Under the pieces are notes generated by a model that was not told the origin of the DNA, searched no databases, and saw nothing but the letters and a program-made list of their open reading frames with translations. DNA of 48,216 bases from Vitrella brassicaformis (taxonomy: Eukaryota > Sar > Vitrellaceae): assembly GCA_001179505.1 (NCBI GenBank), contig CDMY01000973.1, positions 184,125 through 232,340 of the forward strand, written 5' to 3'. Made by a program: the position numbers and the translations under genes. Below are positions 1-10,785 of the stretch, one piece after another; positions within the stretch are counted from its first letter, which is position 1, and every line of letters begins with the position of its first letter.

Positions 1-120
1 CCCCCCCCCCCCCCCCCCCCATCCATCCATCCATCCAGGCAGGCCGGCCGGCCGGCCAGCCGCTCTCCCCCTTTCCATCCCTCCCCTCTCCCATGCATAC
101 ACACCTACATCCATCCATCC
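1..120. repeat. Simple-repeat tract at the window edge
   Basis: The window opens with a 20-base run of C, then (ATCC)n and (GGCC)n repeats and further CATCCATCC units. No coding potential is visible. The long C run sits at the very edge and may be a sequencing or assembly boundary. Confidence 0.8.
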
Positions 121-675
121 ATGTACGCAGCCATTGCGAGGTGAAGTAGCGTGCGGGTCATGCGAGTGACATCGCCACCTTTTTGCCGCCTGCCGGCCGG
201 CCGGCAGGCGACGCAGCGTGTCTGAGCAGACATACAGGCACACCATCTATCTCACGCGTGCAGGTGCAGGCAGACAGATGGACGAGTTAGTTGGTGAGGG
301 CAGTGGGCGCATGGCATAGCATATACACACATCAACGAGCATGAGCAACATAGACAGCAACATGTCACGTCACGTCATGTACCTACGAGTAAGACACTCA
401 GCCAGTCTGTCTCTGTCTCTGTCCCCGTCTGCGTGGTGCTCCCACCCTCTACCCATCCATCCCTCCCTCCCTCCATCCCTCGATCCATCCGCGTACAGAC
501 ACTATGAAAGAGATGCTATCTGTCGTCTGTCTGTGGCTGAGAGACCTGCGGGAGGGCCACTCGAGTCACTGCGGTCGGTCAAACTGGAAAGGGTGGCGTC
601 GCCCCGATGATGAGGGGGATCTGCAGGCCCTCCGTCACAACCTCAGACTCCCTGCAAGCCAACCAGTCACACGAG
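121..675. other. Non-coding spacer downstream of the ZP-like gene
   Basis: I see no supportable gene in this stretch. It contains (TCCA)n, (CTGT)n and CCGGCCGG blocks. The short open frames in it are translations of repeats and have no splice or composition support. Confidence 0.6.
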
Positions 676-3612
676 TCACACAGACAGCCATGATTGATCA
701 CGTGCATCCACATGTGCGGCTTTATTCGCTCTGTACCAGATGTAGGTGAACTTGCCGACAGTGATGGAGTACAAGAAGAGCCGATCACCTGATCAAGCAG
801 GACACACAGGAACAAGCGCGGTCGCACAGGGAGGTTCCAATCTGTCTGTCCAAACGAGTGTGTGACGCACCAGCATCGTCTATAAAGTCAACCCCGAGAC
901 CGAAGTCCTCAGTCTCGACCTCGGCCGACCCCTGTGGGATACCGTCACCTCCCACACCAGCGCCCACTTGCACGTACGTCACGCCCAGAACACCGAAACC
1001 CACTTGGATGAACACCTCTGTCGAAACCGAGTCGGGGAAATCGCCTGAACGAAGCACAACACACACAATGCAAGACAGACAAAGACAGACTCATAGAGAG
1101 AGCGCTTTCCTCCCACCGTTGAGCACGAGCTGATAGCCGTCGGCCCAGTTACCTAATCACACACATCACAGGACACACATAGTCGGACAGGCAGACGTGA
1201 CAAAGGCGGCATCTGTGTGTGTGTGTGTGTGTGTGGTTGTGACCCTGGAAATCGGTTTCTCTCTCGTCGAAGTCTCTGAGCACTGAGAACTGGTAGCCGA
1301 GCACACCAGTACTGACGGCGTATTCTGTGTCGTCGACGTCGGTACCGACGGCCACGGCCACCGACTTGTAGCCGGCAAACACCTCAGTCGCCAGCTCTTC
1401 GTCATCATCCACTGACGGGTCTTGCACATCGTCGAAATCGTGCCTGCAGCAAACATGCATGCCACAATTGATTGTTCACAATCCGCCACACCGGGGGATG
1501 CACGGACGCAGGGGATGCATGTGGTCCTTTTTCTCCCTCTCTCTCTGCCTCTCTCTGTACGTGTGTGTGTGGGGGGGGGGAGGGGATAAAGAGTGTGGTT
1601 CACCCACCTGACGGCGACCTCGGTGTTTCTGACTTTGACTCTTTGACCGTAGTCGCGATCGAGGATATCCACATTGGTACCTGACTCGACGCCACGGGCA
1701 ACGACCTCGACGGCCGTCTGCCTGTCGTCCAAATCTTGATCGACCTATCCATCATACACACACAGAGAAGCAGGCAGCAAATGATTGACTGTGAGTGCGT
1801 CTCTCTCTCGTGGCTGGTGCTGTGTGTTTGGTGGGCATACTTACTCGCACACTGTAGGCCCCGTACGAGACACCGACACCACCTTCCAGATCGCTCTCAT
1901 CGGTGGACACCGACACACCGAGCTTGCCCCACCCCGTGTTGACCGATGTCTCTCGGTCAGCAAAACCGATACCAACGCCCACGAAGCCAAAGTCGTTGCC
2001 GACCTGCACCGCCGTGTCGCCACCCGCCTCAAAATCTCGCCCCCACTAAGTGACGAAAAGAACGACACAAGATGGACACAAATGAGATGGGCCGATTGCC
2101 TCCTTCCCTCACTCTCTCACCTGTACGGCCCAGTTGTCGTAAACAATCTCATTGGAAAGCTCAGTGATCAGCGTCTGCTGGTCCAGGTTCCACGGGTTCT
2201 GCGCCGTCACACCGAGGGCTGTTGGAAGCGGGCCGACCCTGCCGATGATTTGACCCTCGATCTCACCCACAGCAGCCGGTTTCCCCACCGCACCTCGCTT
2301 GTCAGCAGTAGCGGTAGGCACGGCCACAGCCGCCTTTGGTGGCGGCTTGTAGGGCTGCTGAGACTGCTGCTGCTGCTGTTGTTTGGCTGCCGATTTGTTG
2401 TCCCATGACTGCAGCCGCCGTCTCCTCCTCTGCAGGAACTGCTGGCTCCACGAACACTGCTCGTCCATGGATGTCCGGTTGGGGAAGGTCGCCATCATGC
2501 ACTGGATGCTCATGCTGTCATGCTCTTCGAAGGCCATCGGCTTCATCGAAAAGACGATCCGGCCGGGCTCCTGCGTGTGGACGGTGAAGTTCATGAGCTC
2601 CTGGCTGGTGGGGCAGCCGTTGAGCACCAGGTGGTGCACACACGCGGGGTTGCTGCTCTGATAGCCCTCGGGACATACTGATGTCCACAGCAACGAACCA
2701 AGCACACCGTATATGGTGTCTGCTGTACCCATCGGATGCACACGTGGCCCAATCCTCACCTGCGTCACACAGCATGGGCCACGGATGAACGGCGCCGCCA
2801 ACCACCGTTGACTCGAACACATAAGAACTGCACAGTAATGGAGCAAAGGGAAGACAATGCTCGTCCATCCATCCATCCATCCGTCGGCTCACTCACTCGT
2901 CCTCATGGGCGATAGCGAGGGTCATGTTCTCGCCAGCCATGAGCTTGCTCGACAGCACGTGCCCCTGCGCCACCGGCTTGACGTCCTTGCCCAGCGGCTG
3001 CTTCCCCTCAAAAGCCCGGATGGCCTGCGCCTTATGCTCCCACTTGGCCGTCGGCGTGCACTTGCCGGTACTCTTCTTGCAGGCACAAGTCACAATGGCG
3101 TTGTTCATGGCGCCGTACACCCGCAACACATTCGAGTGGTAGACGTATTGGTCGGTCTCGGTCTTCGAGGTGGCGCACTGCTTGGTTGAGAAATCTGCGG
3201 AAGCGATCAGCGCCGAAGCCTTGCCGGAAAAGAAGTCCTCAACAAAGGTCGCCCGGCAGGCCGGGTCGGCGGTGTTGTTGCGAAAGCCCCCCCGCCTCTC
3301 ACCCTCCAGCACGGGGTCTCCGTGGACAGGGATGGCCGCAGTCATCTTGATGTCGCTGCACCATGCCACGGGCGGCAGCGTCTTGGGGACGCCCTTGGCC
3401 TTCAGCCACTGCTTAGCCGACCGAGGCTTATGGACACTCTTGCCACTGCCATTGTCGTCCTTTGTTGACGAGGCCGTCACAGTGCCGTCCCTGTTTTGCC
3501 GCCGAGAGCGCCTGTCGTTCCCTGGGAGAGCCTCACAGACGCATAGGAGCAAGAGCACAAGCATCCCCGCAGTGCCGGGTGACCGAATGACAGAATGGCG
3601 AAAGGGTGCCAT
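676..3612 (-). CDS. Secreted zona-pellucida (ZP) domain-like protein, 9 exons, about 733 aa
   Basis: Exons 3612-2897, 2827-2760, 2677-2121, 2045-1845, 1744-1608, 1443-1244, 1152-1117, 1044-871 and 788-676 join with consistent phases and GT-AG borders. The protein starts with a signal peptide (hydrophobic core LVLLLLCVC, residues about 17-27). Residues about 130-350 follow the ZP plan: a ZP-N-like block with YVYHSNVLRVYG, then LVLNGCP, the F-x-M-K-P segment and IQCMM of a ZP-C block. A polybasic QRRRRR tract near residue 342 sits where animal ZP proteins carry a furin site. A poly-Gln/Pro linker and about 370 residues of Val/Gly/Asp-rich, probably beta-strand segments follow. No C-terminal membrane helix is visible. 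ZP modules polymerise extracellular matrices in animals. A cell-wall or matrix role here is inference. Gene structure is well supported; the ZP assignment is by motif order only. Confidence 0.7.
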
Positions 3613-4066
3613 TCTGCCCGCCCGCTCCTCTCAATCAGCCAGCCGTCCTTGCGGGTGTGTGGAAGTAGATAGATAGGTGGGTGAATGAGGAGGGGCCGGG
3701 GAGGGAGAAGAACAGATAATCAGACGGACAGGACGTGGGAAGGGAGGGAAGAAGAGGAGAGCCCAGGTGGGGGTGGCGGTAGCTCTTTGGCCGCTGCCTT
3801 CCTTCTCCTCGCAAACTGCGCTGCCCACCTTGGTGGTTTATGCAGCGCCATCAGGCTTCCTTTCCGTACAGTGTACAATGGACTTGCGTTTCACGGATTT
3901 GCGCCTTTTGGAGGTGTGTTGTTGACAAAGCCAAAACGCTGCGGCAGACCCTCTGCAACACTGATATCTCTGCCCGCAAGTTAGTTCGCCTGTCCGAGCG
4001 AATTGCTGACTCCGGGATATCCTTCAGTCCTGACCCCCGCATCCGCGAGGCCGAAGATCCGTCAGG
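3613..4066. promoter_or_regulatory. Divergent spacer between the ZP-like gene and TAF13
   Basis: This 454 bp stretch separates the start codons of two head-to-head genes, so both promoters should lie here. It holds a G/A-rich tract (3688-3780) and no convincing ORF. I could not identify a TATA-like element with confidence. Confidence 0.5.
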
Positions 4067-4814
4067 ATGTCAGGCCCGGGTGTGCCAGTGAGCCCTCCAC
4101 CAGCAGCACCGCCAGTCAAGCGCAAGAAGCCGACAGGCCGGGTTGTCGACCGCACAGAAACAGATGACCTCGATGAAGACCGTAAGCACAGCACAAGAGA
4201 GGATGACAGGCGAGAGGTGACGAGATCTTGCTTGCCTTGCCTCTGGTCTGTGTTGCTGTTGCCTGCCACCTGTGTGTCAGTCGCTTTGATGCTGCGAGGC
4301 TATGGGTGCGTGGAGGAGGCTGTGCCTGCGGAACCGGTCTTGGCTCTGCGACAGATAGCCGTGCAGTTCATGGAACAGCTGGTAAGGAGGAGAGACCAGT
4401 CTGCCATGGTGGGTGCCGTGCCCGCTTGACTCGTGCCGCTCGCTTCCTGTGTGCTTCCAGACGGCCAAGTGTGAGCGGCTGGCCATCCACCTCAATGACC
4501 GCAGCGTCACCCCTGCCCACCTCTCCCACATACTGCGCACCGACCCACCCAAGCGCAAGCGAGCCGCCGACCTCTCAGCCACCATGCGAGACCTCTACCA
4601 GGTCGGGCAGATGAGCGACCTCGCCGTCCCCGCCCCGCCACCAAGAGCATTTCGCCGTCAGTTCGCGTCGTTCATGCCGCCTCCGCCGAAGAATGAGAAG
4701 AAGCAGAGACCCAAGCCGAAGAAGAGACCCCCCGGACCCCCCAGACCTCCCGGGCCGCCTGGACCACCCCTTCCGAGGCCGCCAGGGACCATGGAAGTGT
4801 TGGGCGGTTTCTGA
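4067..4814 (+). CDS. TAF13: TAF13-type TFIID subunit (histone fold), 3 exons, 189 aa
   Basis: Exons 4067-4181, 4281-4381 and 4461-4814 join in frame. The N-terminus is Pro/Lys-rich. From residue about 40 the protein reads MLRGYGCVEEAV, ALRQIAVQFMEQL, then LSHILRTDPPKRKRAADL. This matches the TAF13/TFIID-18 histone-fold layout of an aromatic-Gly start, the EDIVVEFI helix, the IRKDP turn and the following Lys/Arg helix. TAF13 pairs with TAF11 in TFIID, the RNA polymerase II general factor, so the product should be nuclear. The C-terminal 60 residues are a Pro/Lys/Arg-rich extension ending in repeated P-P-G-P units, absent from the short yeast and animal forms. The call rests on the motif pattern; SPT3 or TAF11 are the alternatives. 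Confidence 0.72.
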
Positions 4815-5502
4815 CGCTGGGGCGTTCTGGGCGTGCGTGCGGTGGGATGGCGGTTCTTGTTATGCGATGATTGGGGGTTTGTGAATAGCTAGAGAGGTTC
4901 TGGTTTTTCCTGTAGCTTGGCGCTGCCTTGTTCCGTGCTTGCTCCTCCCCCTGGCCGACATGTGGATTCGAATGTCCGTAGTGTGACGTTCGTGTCGTCG
5001 TGTCGGTGAGGGCGGATGAGGCAATGCATCAACACAGCACAGACAGCGCAGCATGAGGTGTGCCATGCCATGTTCCTGCTTTGATAGGATGGATTGATCT
5101 GCATGCGGACAGCCAGTAATGTCTCGTATGTCCCCTTGCGCACTACGTATCAGCATAAAGCCCACCCACCCTATCTACCCATACCATTCATCTGTGGTGG
5201 GGGTGGATGGATGGTGGATGACAGCAAGGCGGCATCGGTGTGCATCCACGCCCGCACACGCGCACACACTTCTGCAAATGTTCTCTCACACCATTGCACG
5301 TGCAGGCAGGCAGACAACGAGAAAGGCGGAGACGGGCTGCCATCCGCGCCGAGAGAGAGAGAGAGAGAGAGAGGGAGGGAGAGAGAGGGAGAAAGACAGA
5401 CATGCGGCACGCCATTTCATATGAAAGGCAAACGAGAGGGCGCCACCCTCCCGTACCTATCCACCTACTCGTATCCTCTCTCCCCTCTCCCCTCTTATCT
5501 GT
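4815..5502. other. Convergent spacer with dispersed repeat
   Basis: This 688 bp spacer lies between two converging genes. The right half (from about 5190) is part of the duplicated block also found at 11290-11690. I see no gene. Confidence 0.55.
5195..5500. repeat. Dispersed repeat, copy 1 (3' flank of membrane protein copy 1)
   Basis: It contains GGTGGATGGATGGTGGATG, a CA-rich block, GACGGGCTGCCATCC, a (GA)n tract and ACGAGAGGGCG in the same order as 11290-11690. A partial third copy occurs at 12780-12985. The order of anonymous blocks, not only the simple repeats, is shared, so it reflects a duplication that also carried the neighbouring gene. Confidence 0.7.
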
Positions 5503-6430
5503 CTACACCTGTGAAGCCACTGCGTAAGGGTTGGAGGAACGTCGATGCTGCTCCTGCGAGAGACGTCGATGCTGCTCCTGCTGCTCCTGCTCCTGCTCCT
5601 GCCGCTTCTGGAGGCTCATGGCGATCAGGATGCAGAAGACCAAGCAGAAGGAGCTGACTATCCCGATCCACGCCAGAATGAGCACCACCAATGAGAGGTT
5701 CACCAGGTGCTCTGAACGGACAAGAATGTGCAGACCGCCGTGAGTAGGGTGGTGCAGTCATCATGACGAGTGGCGTGCTCCCCCACTCACCGGGGCACTC
5801 CCCGGTCTGAAAGTACCAGGCTGTGCCGAGGCAGATCCACACCAACGAGAACCTGAATTCCACACAATGCAGATTTCACAACCAGGAGAGATGAGATGCC
5901 ATCATGCCGTGCCGCTTATAGCCCAGCGATGCCATTGATGGTGACCAGGGCTGCAGAATGGGAAAAAGAAAACGGCGATTTCCTTGGTGATTCATTCCCC
6001 TCACCTGCTCTGCAGATGACGTCATGGGGTGGAACGTAGAACGAGGCGCCCACGACGAAACAAACCACGATGTTTAGGGCCCAGAACCCCCAGATGAAGG
6101 TGTCCAGGTTCGTATCGCCTGCAGCCACACACACCAGCACACCACCAGATCTCCCTGGCCATCCCTGGCCGGATACTCGCCGCCCTACGGCTTACATGGC
6201 GCCTCGCCGCCCTACGGCTTACATGGCGCCTCGCGCGTGATGGCGAGTATGATGGAGCACACGGCCACCCACACCAGGGGGACGCAGAGGTTGCAGCACT
6301 GCTGACAAGCCACCTGCACCCACACCAGGGGGTGCAGGTGCAGGTTCTCCTGCTGCACCTGCACGTGACTCCCCCGACGAACAGTGCTGTTCGGGGGGAG
6401 GGAGGAGGGCAACTCATACTGGACGTACAT
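5503..6430 (-). CDS. Four-helix membrane protein, copy 1 (TMEM272-like?), donor of intron 3 altered
   Basis: Exons 6430-6223, 6118-6005, 5950-5920, 5852-5791 and 5711-5503 would give 207 aa. Four hydrophobic helices are visible: CNLCVPLVWVAVCSIILAIT, FIWGFWALNIVVCFVVGASF, FSLVWICLGTAWYF and LVNLSLVVLILAWIGIVS with its continuation. A Gln/Glu/Arg-rich C-terminal tail follows. The VW-x-C-x-G-x-AW signature resembles TMEM272-like tetraspan proteins, which is only a weak family hint. The donor of intron 3 reads GGGCT|ATAAGC where the paralogue at 12078 has GGGCT|GTAAGC. If the intron is retained, translation stops at once (GGG CTA TAA), within the third helix. All other exons remain open, so the loss is recent or an AT-AG intron is used. 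The first donor lies in a tandemly duplicated 27-mer. No function is known. Confidence 0.7.
6181..6234. repeat. 27-bp perfect tandem duplication spanning a splice donor
   Basis: The unit at 6181-6207 is repeated exactly at 6208-6234. Read on the minus strand each unit holds CCATGTAAGCC, the 5' splice site of exon 1 of the copy 1 membrane protein. Only the exon-proximal donor (6222/6221) keeps the frame. Use of the second one adds an in-frame TAG. Confidence 0.9.
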
Positions 6431-6538
6431 TTTCCTCTCCCTTTCTTCAGACAGGGGTCTTGCCAGCTCGCAGATGGCCCCATTCGAGACTGGGGGCGGC
6501 ACTGGGCGTCTCGCGCTGCTGCAGCGTGTCCGACGAAG
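6431..6538. promoter_or_regulatory. Short divergent spacer (membrane protein copy 1 / TRP-like channel)
   Basis: It is 108 bp between the two proposed start codons. No gene and no obvious core element are seen. Its size depends on the start chosen for the channel. Confidence 0.35.
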
Positions 6539-9500
6539 ATGTGGGGCTTGTTGCACACGCAGCGCAGCCCCCGTCTGCAGGACCAGGAGGGCGACAGTGA
6601 GGGAGACGGCCACAGCCGCCTCAGTGGTGTTGATGGGGAGTGCTACATCCAGCTGCGGAGAGTCGACGAGGGCGACGCTCAGCAGGCCGTCCACCACACA
6701 CAGACAGACCATCCCAAGGTCGCCTTGCAATGCTCATATGGCATCTCTGACGAGTGGTGTCTGTGTCCGTCTGTCCACTGCAGATAGCCTCGGCCTCGAG
6801 TGAGCACATTCCTCTGCTGCTGGACGATGGCCAAGGCCTTGTGACTGAGCCCCAGCTGCCGGATGTCACCGATGACATCACGAAGGCACCGAGACGCTTC
6901 GAGCAGGTGGGCCGGTGTCACTCGACTCTGATGAGTCTCTTGGACGTCTGTGTGTCGTCTGCAGGTTCCGTTGGTGGGTGCCCCAGCCGCCGACGAATGG
7001 AAACAGACAGATGACCTGATGAACAGCATCCAGAGTGCCATACTAGCATCAGATGAGGAGGGCCTGCGGAAGGTCCTCGCCGGTCTGTCGCCTGAACAAG
7101 CGGAGAGATCGTTGACTGGATACGGGTCAGAGGCGCAGTTGCTTTCTGCGGCTATATTCGGATTTGCCTCTGCGATCCATCTTGCCGCAGGTACGCACCG
7201 TCTGACGACTGTCTACACATGATGCAACCATGTGGCTTTTGTGTGTGCTTCTCAGGGGTGTGTTCGCGTGTGGAAGTCTTTGAGGTGCTGTTCCAGGACC
7301 GACACCACCTGCTCAAACTGAAAGATAGTGTAGCGTGCTCGACAACTACACTCATTCCATTGGCCGACCGATGTCTTCACTACCAGCTTCACTGTGTGTC
7401 TGCAGTATGGCGTCACGCCTCTCCATTTTGCAGCAAGGAATGGGTCGGTTGGTGTTGTGGAGAAGTTTGTGGAGTGGGGCGGAAAGGAACTGCTCGAAGC
7501 TCAGGACTCGGTGAAGATGAGGACCTCTTCTTAAGAGGACACTGGGCATGGCGTTTCAGATGCCCTCTTCATGCTCTGTGTGTACAATGGCGAGACGCCT
7601 CTTCATTCGGCAGCATGTCAGTCACTCCTACAGATGACAGCAAGGCGATTGAATAAGTCCTCAAAGTTTCTCTGCCATCTCGTGTAGTGGGTGGCCGTGT
7701 CGATGTGCTGAAGGTGATGTTGAGGGTGAACCCACAGCCCGTGAAGATCAAAGACAGCGTAGGCTGCACCGCACCTGTCAAGCTGCCCGTCGAGGTGGTC
7801 AATGCTCGTGACTCTGACAGAACGGGAAGACGCCTCTGGATGTTTCTCTTGCCCTTGCCAAGAACAGACCGTCAGTCGTCGTAGCGATCGTTGCCGTGGC
7901 TTGGGACGTGATTATGGAGCTGCTGGGAGGAAGCGACGAAAAGCTCGATCAGGTGGTGAAGCCTGAGGGTCTTCAAGAGGTGGTGCCCTTGACGAAGGCC
8001 TTCCTGAAGGATCGCTCTGAGTCGCCGGGCCTCGACAGCCTTCGGTTCTGTGCCTTCTTTCGCAAGCTGATGGAGTTGCGACCCAAAGACTCCCTCACCG
8101 ATGAATTTGCCAATATTTCAAACTGGCAGGAGGTATTAATGAAAGAAACAGCTTCCTCATCTTCTGCATTTGATTGTCCAATCGCTTCATGCAGGCCCTC
8201 ACAGCCAACTTCTGTGGCGGTACAGCAGAACAAGGCTTCGAACAGTCACTTTCGGGCAGAGAGAGAGAGTGGTTTGCTCTGCTCGAATCCTTGGAACCCC
8301 TGCAAGTCGTCACACAGGGTAACTCACACAAGAGCATTGCCCCCTCTCGGTCTGTCCGTTGATGTCTCCTTTTTCTGCTGCCTGATTGAGACAGCCAACT
8401 GCATCTCTCTCGTCACAAAGCATTGGAATCCAAACTCTTTTCAGTTCGGGCCCCGTGATGTCTTCATGACTCGCGTGCTGTCAATGCTGCTGATGTAAGA
8501 CGGCAGGCATGCACCACGATTAAGGCAGAGAGACACACGGCATGTCTGTGTGTTGCAGGGTGGCGTATGTGCTGCTGCACATCGAGTCGATCAAGGGAGA
8601 CAGCGTGATTGAGGTGGCCGTAATGGGCCAGTCGGTGTGGCTGGGGGGAGCACTGCTGACGGGCATAGGGTTTCTTGTTCAGGAACTCTTCGAAGTAAGA
8701 CAGATGGGGGAGACATGACTGAGAAACGATGACATGTATCATCCTCTGTGTGATTTCTGTGTGTGTGCAGGGCATCCGTCTGAAAGCAGCGTACTGGGAG
8801 GACTCATGGTACGCGTCATTCTCCCTCCTGCCAGACTCATCCCTATGCCCCTTCGTGCACAAATTTAGGAATGCCATCGACTTCGCTTGTTCCCTAGCCC
8901 TCGTTGCCTTCCTCGTTATCCACTTCTCTGGCTGGTCGTCGGACGCGGAGGTCGGCTCAGGGATCCTCATAGCGCTGCTCTTTGCGCTGCGTCTCCTCCA
9001 AACCGCCAGCCTGCAACCAACTGTCGGGCCACTCATACTGTCAGTGAGCCGAGAGCCAAAGAGACACACACAGAGAGGGATGTCTGATGCTGTGTGACGG
9101 GTATTTGTGTCAGTGCGGTGATGAGGATGTTTTCGGACATCAGCATGTTTCTGTGTGTGTACGTCTACATCCTGCTGGTCTTCGCGGGCGTCTTCACCCT
9201 CCTCTCGTCCGACGAAGACCACCAGTACTTCGGCTCCTTCGGCCAGGCCATGCTCACACTGTGCGGATGGGACCTCATGAGAAGACACACAGGGGAGAGA
9301 GACACCTGCCTCTTTCCGTCTTCTGTGTTGTGCAGTTTCTACGCCAAACAGGGTGACTTCAATGACGCGTTGAACAACGCCATAGAGAGCCACAACACGC
9401 TGGGGGCCGTCCTGCTGTTCACATACGTCATCCTCTCCTCCATCATACTCGTACGTCGCACCACTCATCTAGGGCCGCTCAGCAACGAGAGTATCATGCC

Positions 9501-10785
9501 ATTTCTTGTCTCTCTCTCTCTCCCTCTCTCTGCCGGCGTGCATCGATAGCTCAACCTGCTCATCGCCATCATGGTAAGACAGACACGAGAGTGTGTCCTT
9601 TAGGGGCCACATGCATGTGATCAATGTTCATACATGCGTGTGTGTGCTGTGTGTCAGGCGTCCACATTTGAGGCCATCAAGGAAAAACAAGCCGCTCAGT
9701 ACCAGTGAGTCAAAGAGATGTCAGAGGCACATAAGGCCTCTCTCTCTCCCTCTGTCAATGAGTGCAGGCTGCTGCGCATCCGCGTCTTGAATGAGTACCT
9801 GACAATGCCCCATCACGAGCGCCTGCCGCCGCCATTCAATCTCATCGGTCAGTGCGACAAGAGACATGGACTGCATCCATCACATGTGAGCGTCTGTGTC
9901 TGTGCAGCTGTGGTCGTGTCGGAGCCCCTGCGATACCTCGCATCCCTCATCAGCGAAGAACGGAGAGAGCAGTCGACGCTCTGCTGCATTGCCTTCTGGT
10001 GGATGAAGGCCCTCTACTCCACCGTCGACGGACTCCTTTTCGCCGTCGCCTTCACACCTGTGGCCATCTACAAAACGCTGGAGGGGGTCGTCAAATTGCT
10101 GCAGGAGACAACTCTATTTGTGGGTATCTTTACATTTGTCGGCCTACCCTTTTCCATCCTCCTGATGCCCCTTATCCTTCTCTGCACATACGCCCAGCGA
10201 GTGAGGGTCAAAAGACAAGTCACATGAGACAAACAGCGGCTCTGTCTCGTTTCTCTGGCGTGGTCGGGTAGGAGTCGTTGTTCACTTTTGACGCCACCGA
10301 AAGTGACAGTCTGGAGATGGCACGAGAATCATTCAAGGACGGCATCGACAAGTGGATTGAGAAGGCGGATCATCACGACAAGAGCGTCCCTGACGTCATG
10401 ACAGGTGAGACAGGACCCACAGGCAGGCAGGTAGCAAGGTGTCTCACGAGGAGGGCGTCTGTGTCTGTGCCTGTATTGCAGTCCTCAAAGCCGAGATCCA
10501 ACCAGGTGCCCATAACGACTCTGCTCATAAGGACTCTGCTCTCGATCCATCTCGGCTGCTCTTTTTCGATTTACTGCAGCACTCGAGCACTTCCAAGCGT
10601 ACGTCGAAGATGAGATTCACTCTTCTCAATCCGAAATGCTTGCAGGTGATGCTTGAGCAAGAACTGAGCAATATTCCGGTCAATCCATCTCGACTTCTCT
10701 CTCTTGTTCGAACGTACCAGTTGTGCAACAGATGGACAAGCGGCAAGCGGAACTGGAAGCATACATCAAGGCGAGGATCAAATAG
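6539..10785 (+). CDS. Ankyrin-repeat TRP-like cation channel, 22 exons, about 914 aa
   Basis: Joined exons keep frame from ATG 6539 to TAG 10785. Main borders are 6539-6718, 6784-6906, 6965-7190, 7256-7329, 7406-7510, 7586-7616, 7688-7758, 7821-8132, 8195-8318, 8395-8494, 8559-8694, 8771-9039, 9114-9260, 9336-9450, 9550-9573, 9658-9704, 9768-9847, 9908-10200, 10272-10404, 10482-10505, 10580-10645 and 10721-10785. Ankyrin repeats (YGVTPLHFAARNGS, NGETPLHSAA, NGKTPLDV) occupy residues about 155-285. Six helices follow at residues about 435-680, with an S4-S5 linker and S5 (MFSDISMFLCVYVYILLVF), a pore helix (YFGSFGQAMLTL) and an S6 ending LNLLIAIMASTFEAI, the TRP signature region. A further hydrophobic pair (residues about 750-815) and a charged helix end the protein. 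It should form a membrane cation channel; the gate is unknown. Exon 1 and the 7511-7585 intron are the weakest joins. Confidence 0.75.

Noticed and set aside
6212-6730. 172-codon minus-strand ORF starting at 6730 as the start of membrane protein copy 1
   Set aside because: Paralogue copy 2 shows no similarity upstream of MSVQ/MYVQ, so the start at 6430 is preferred.
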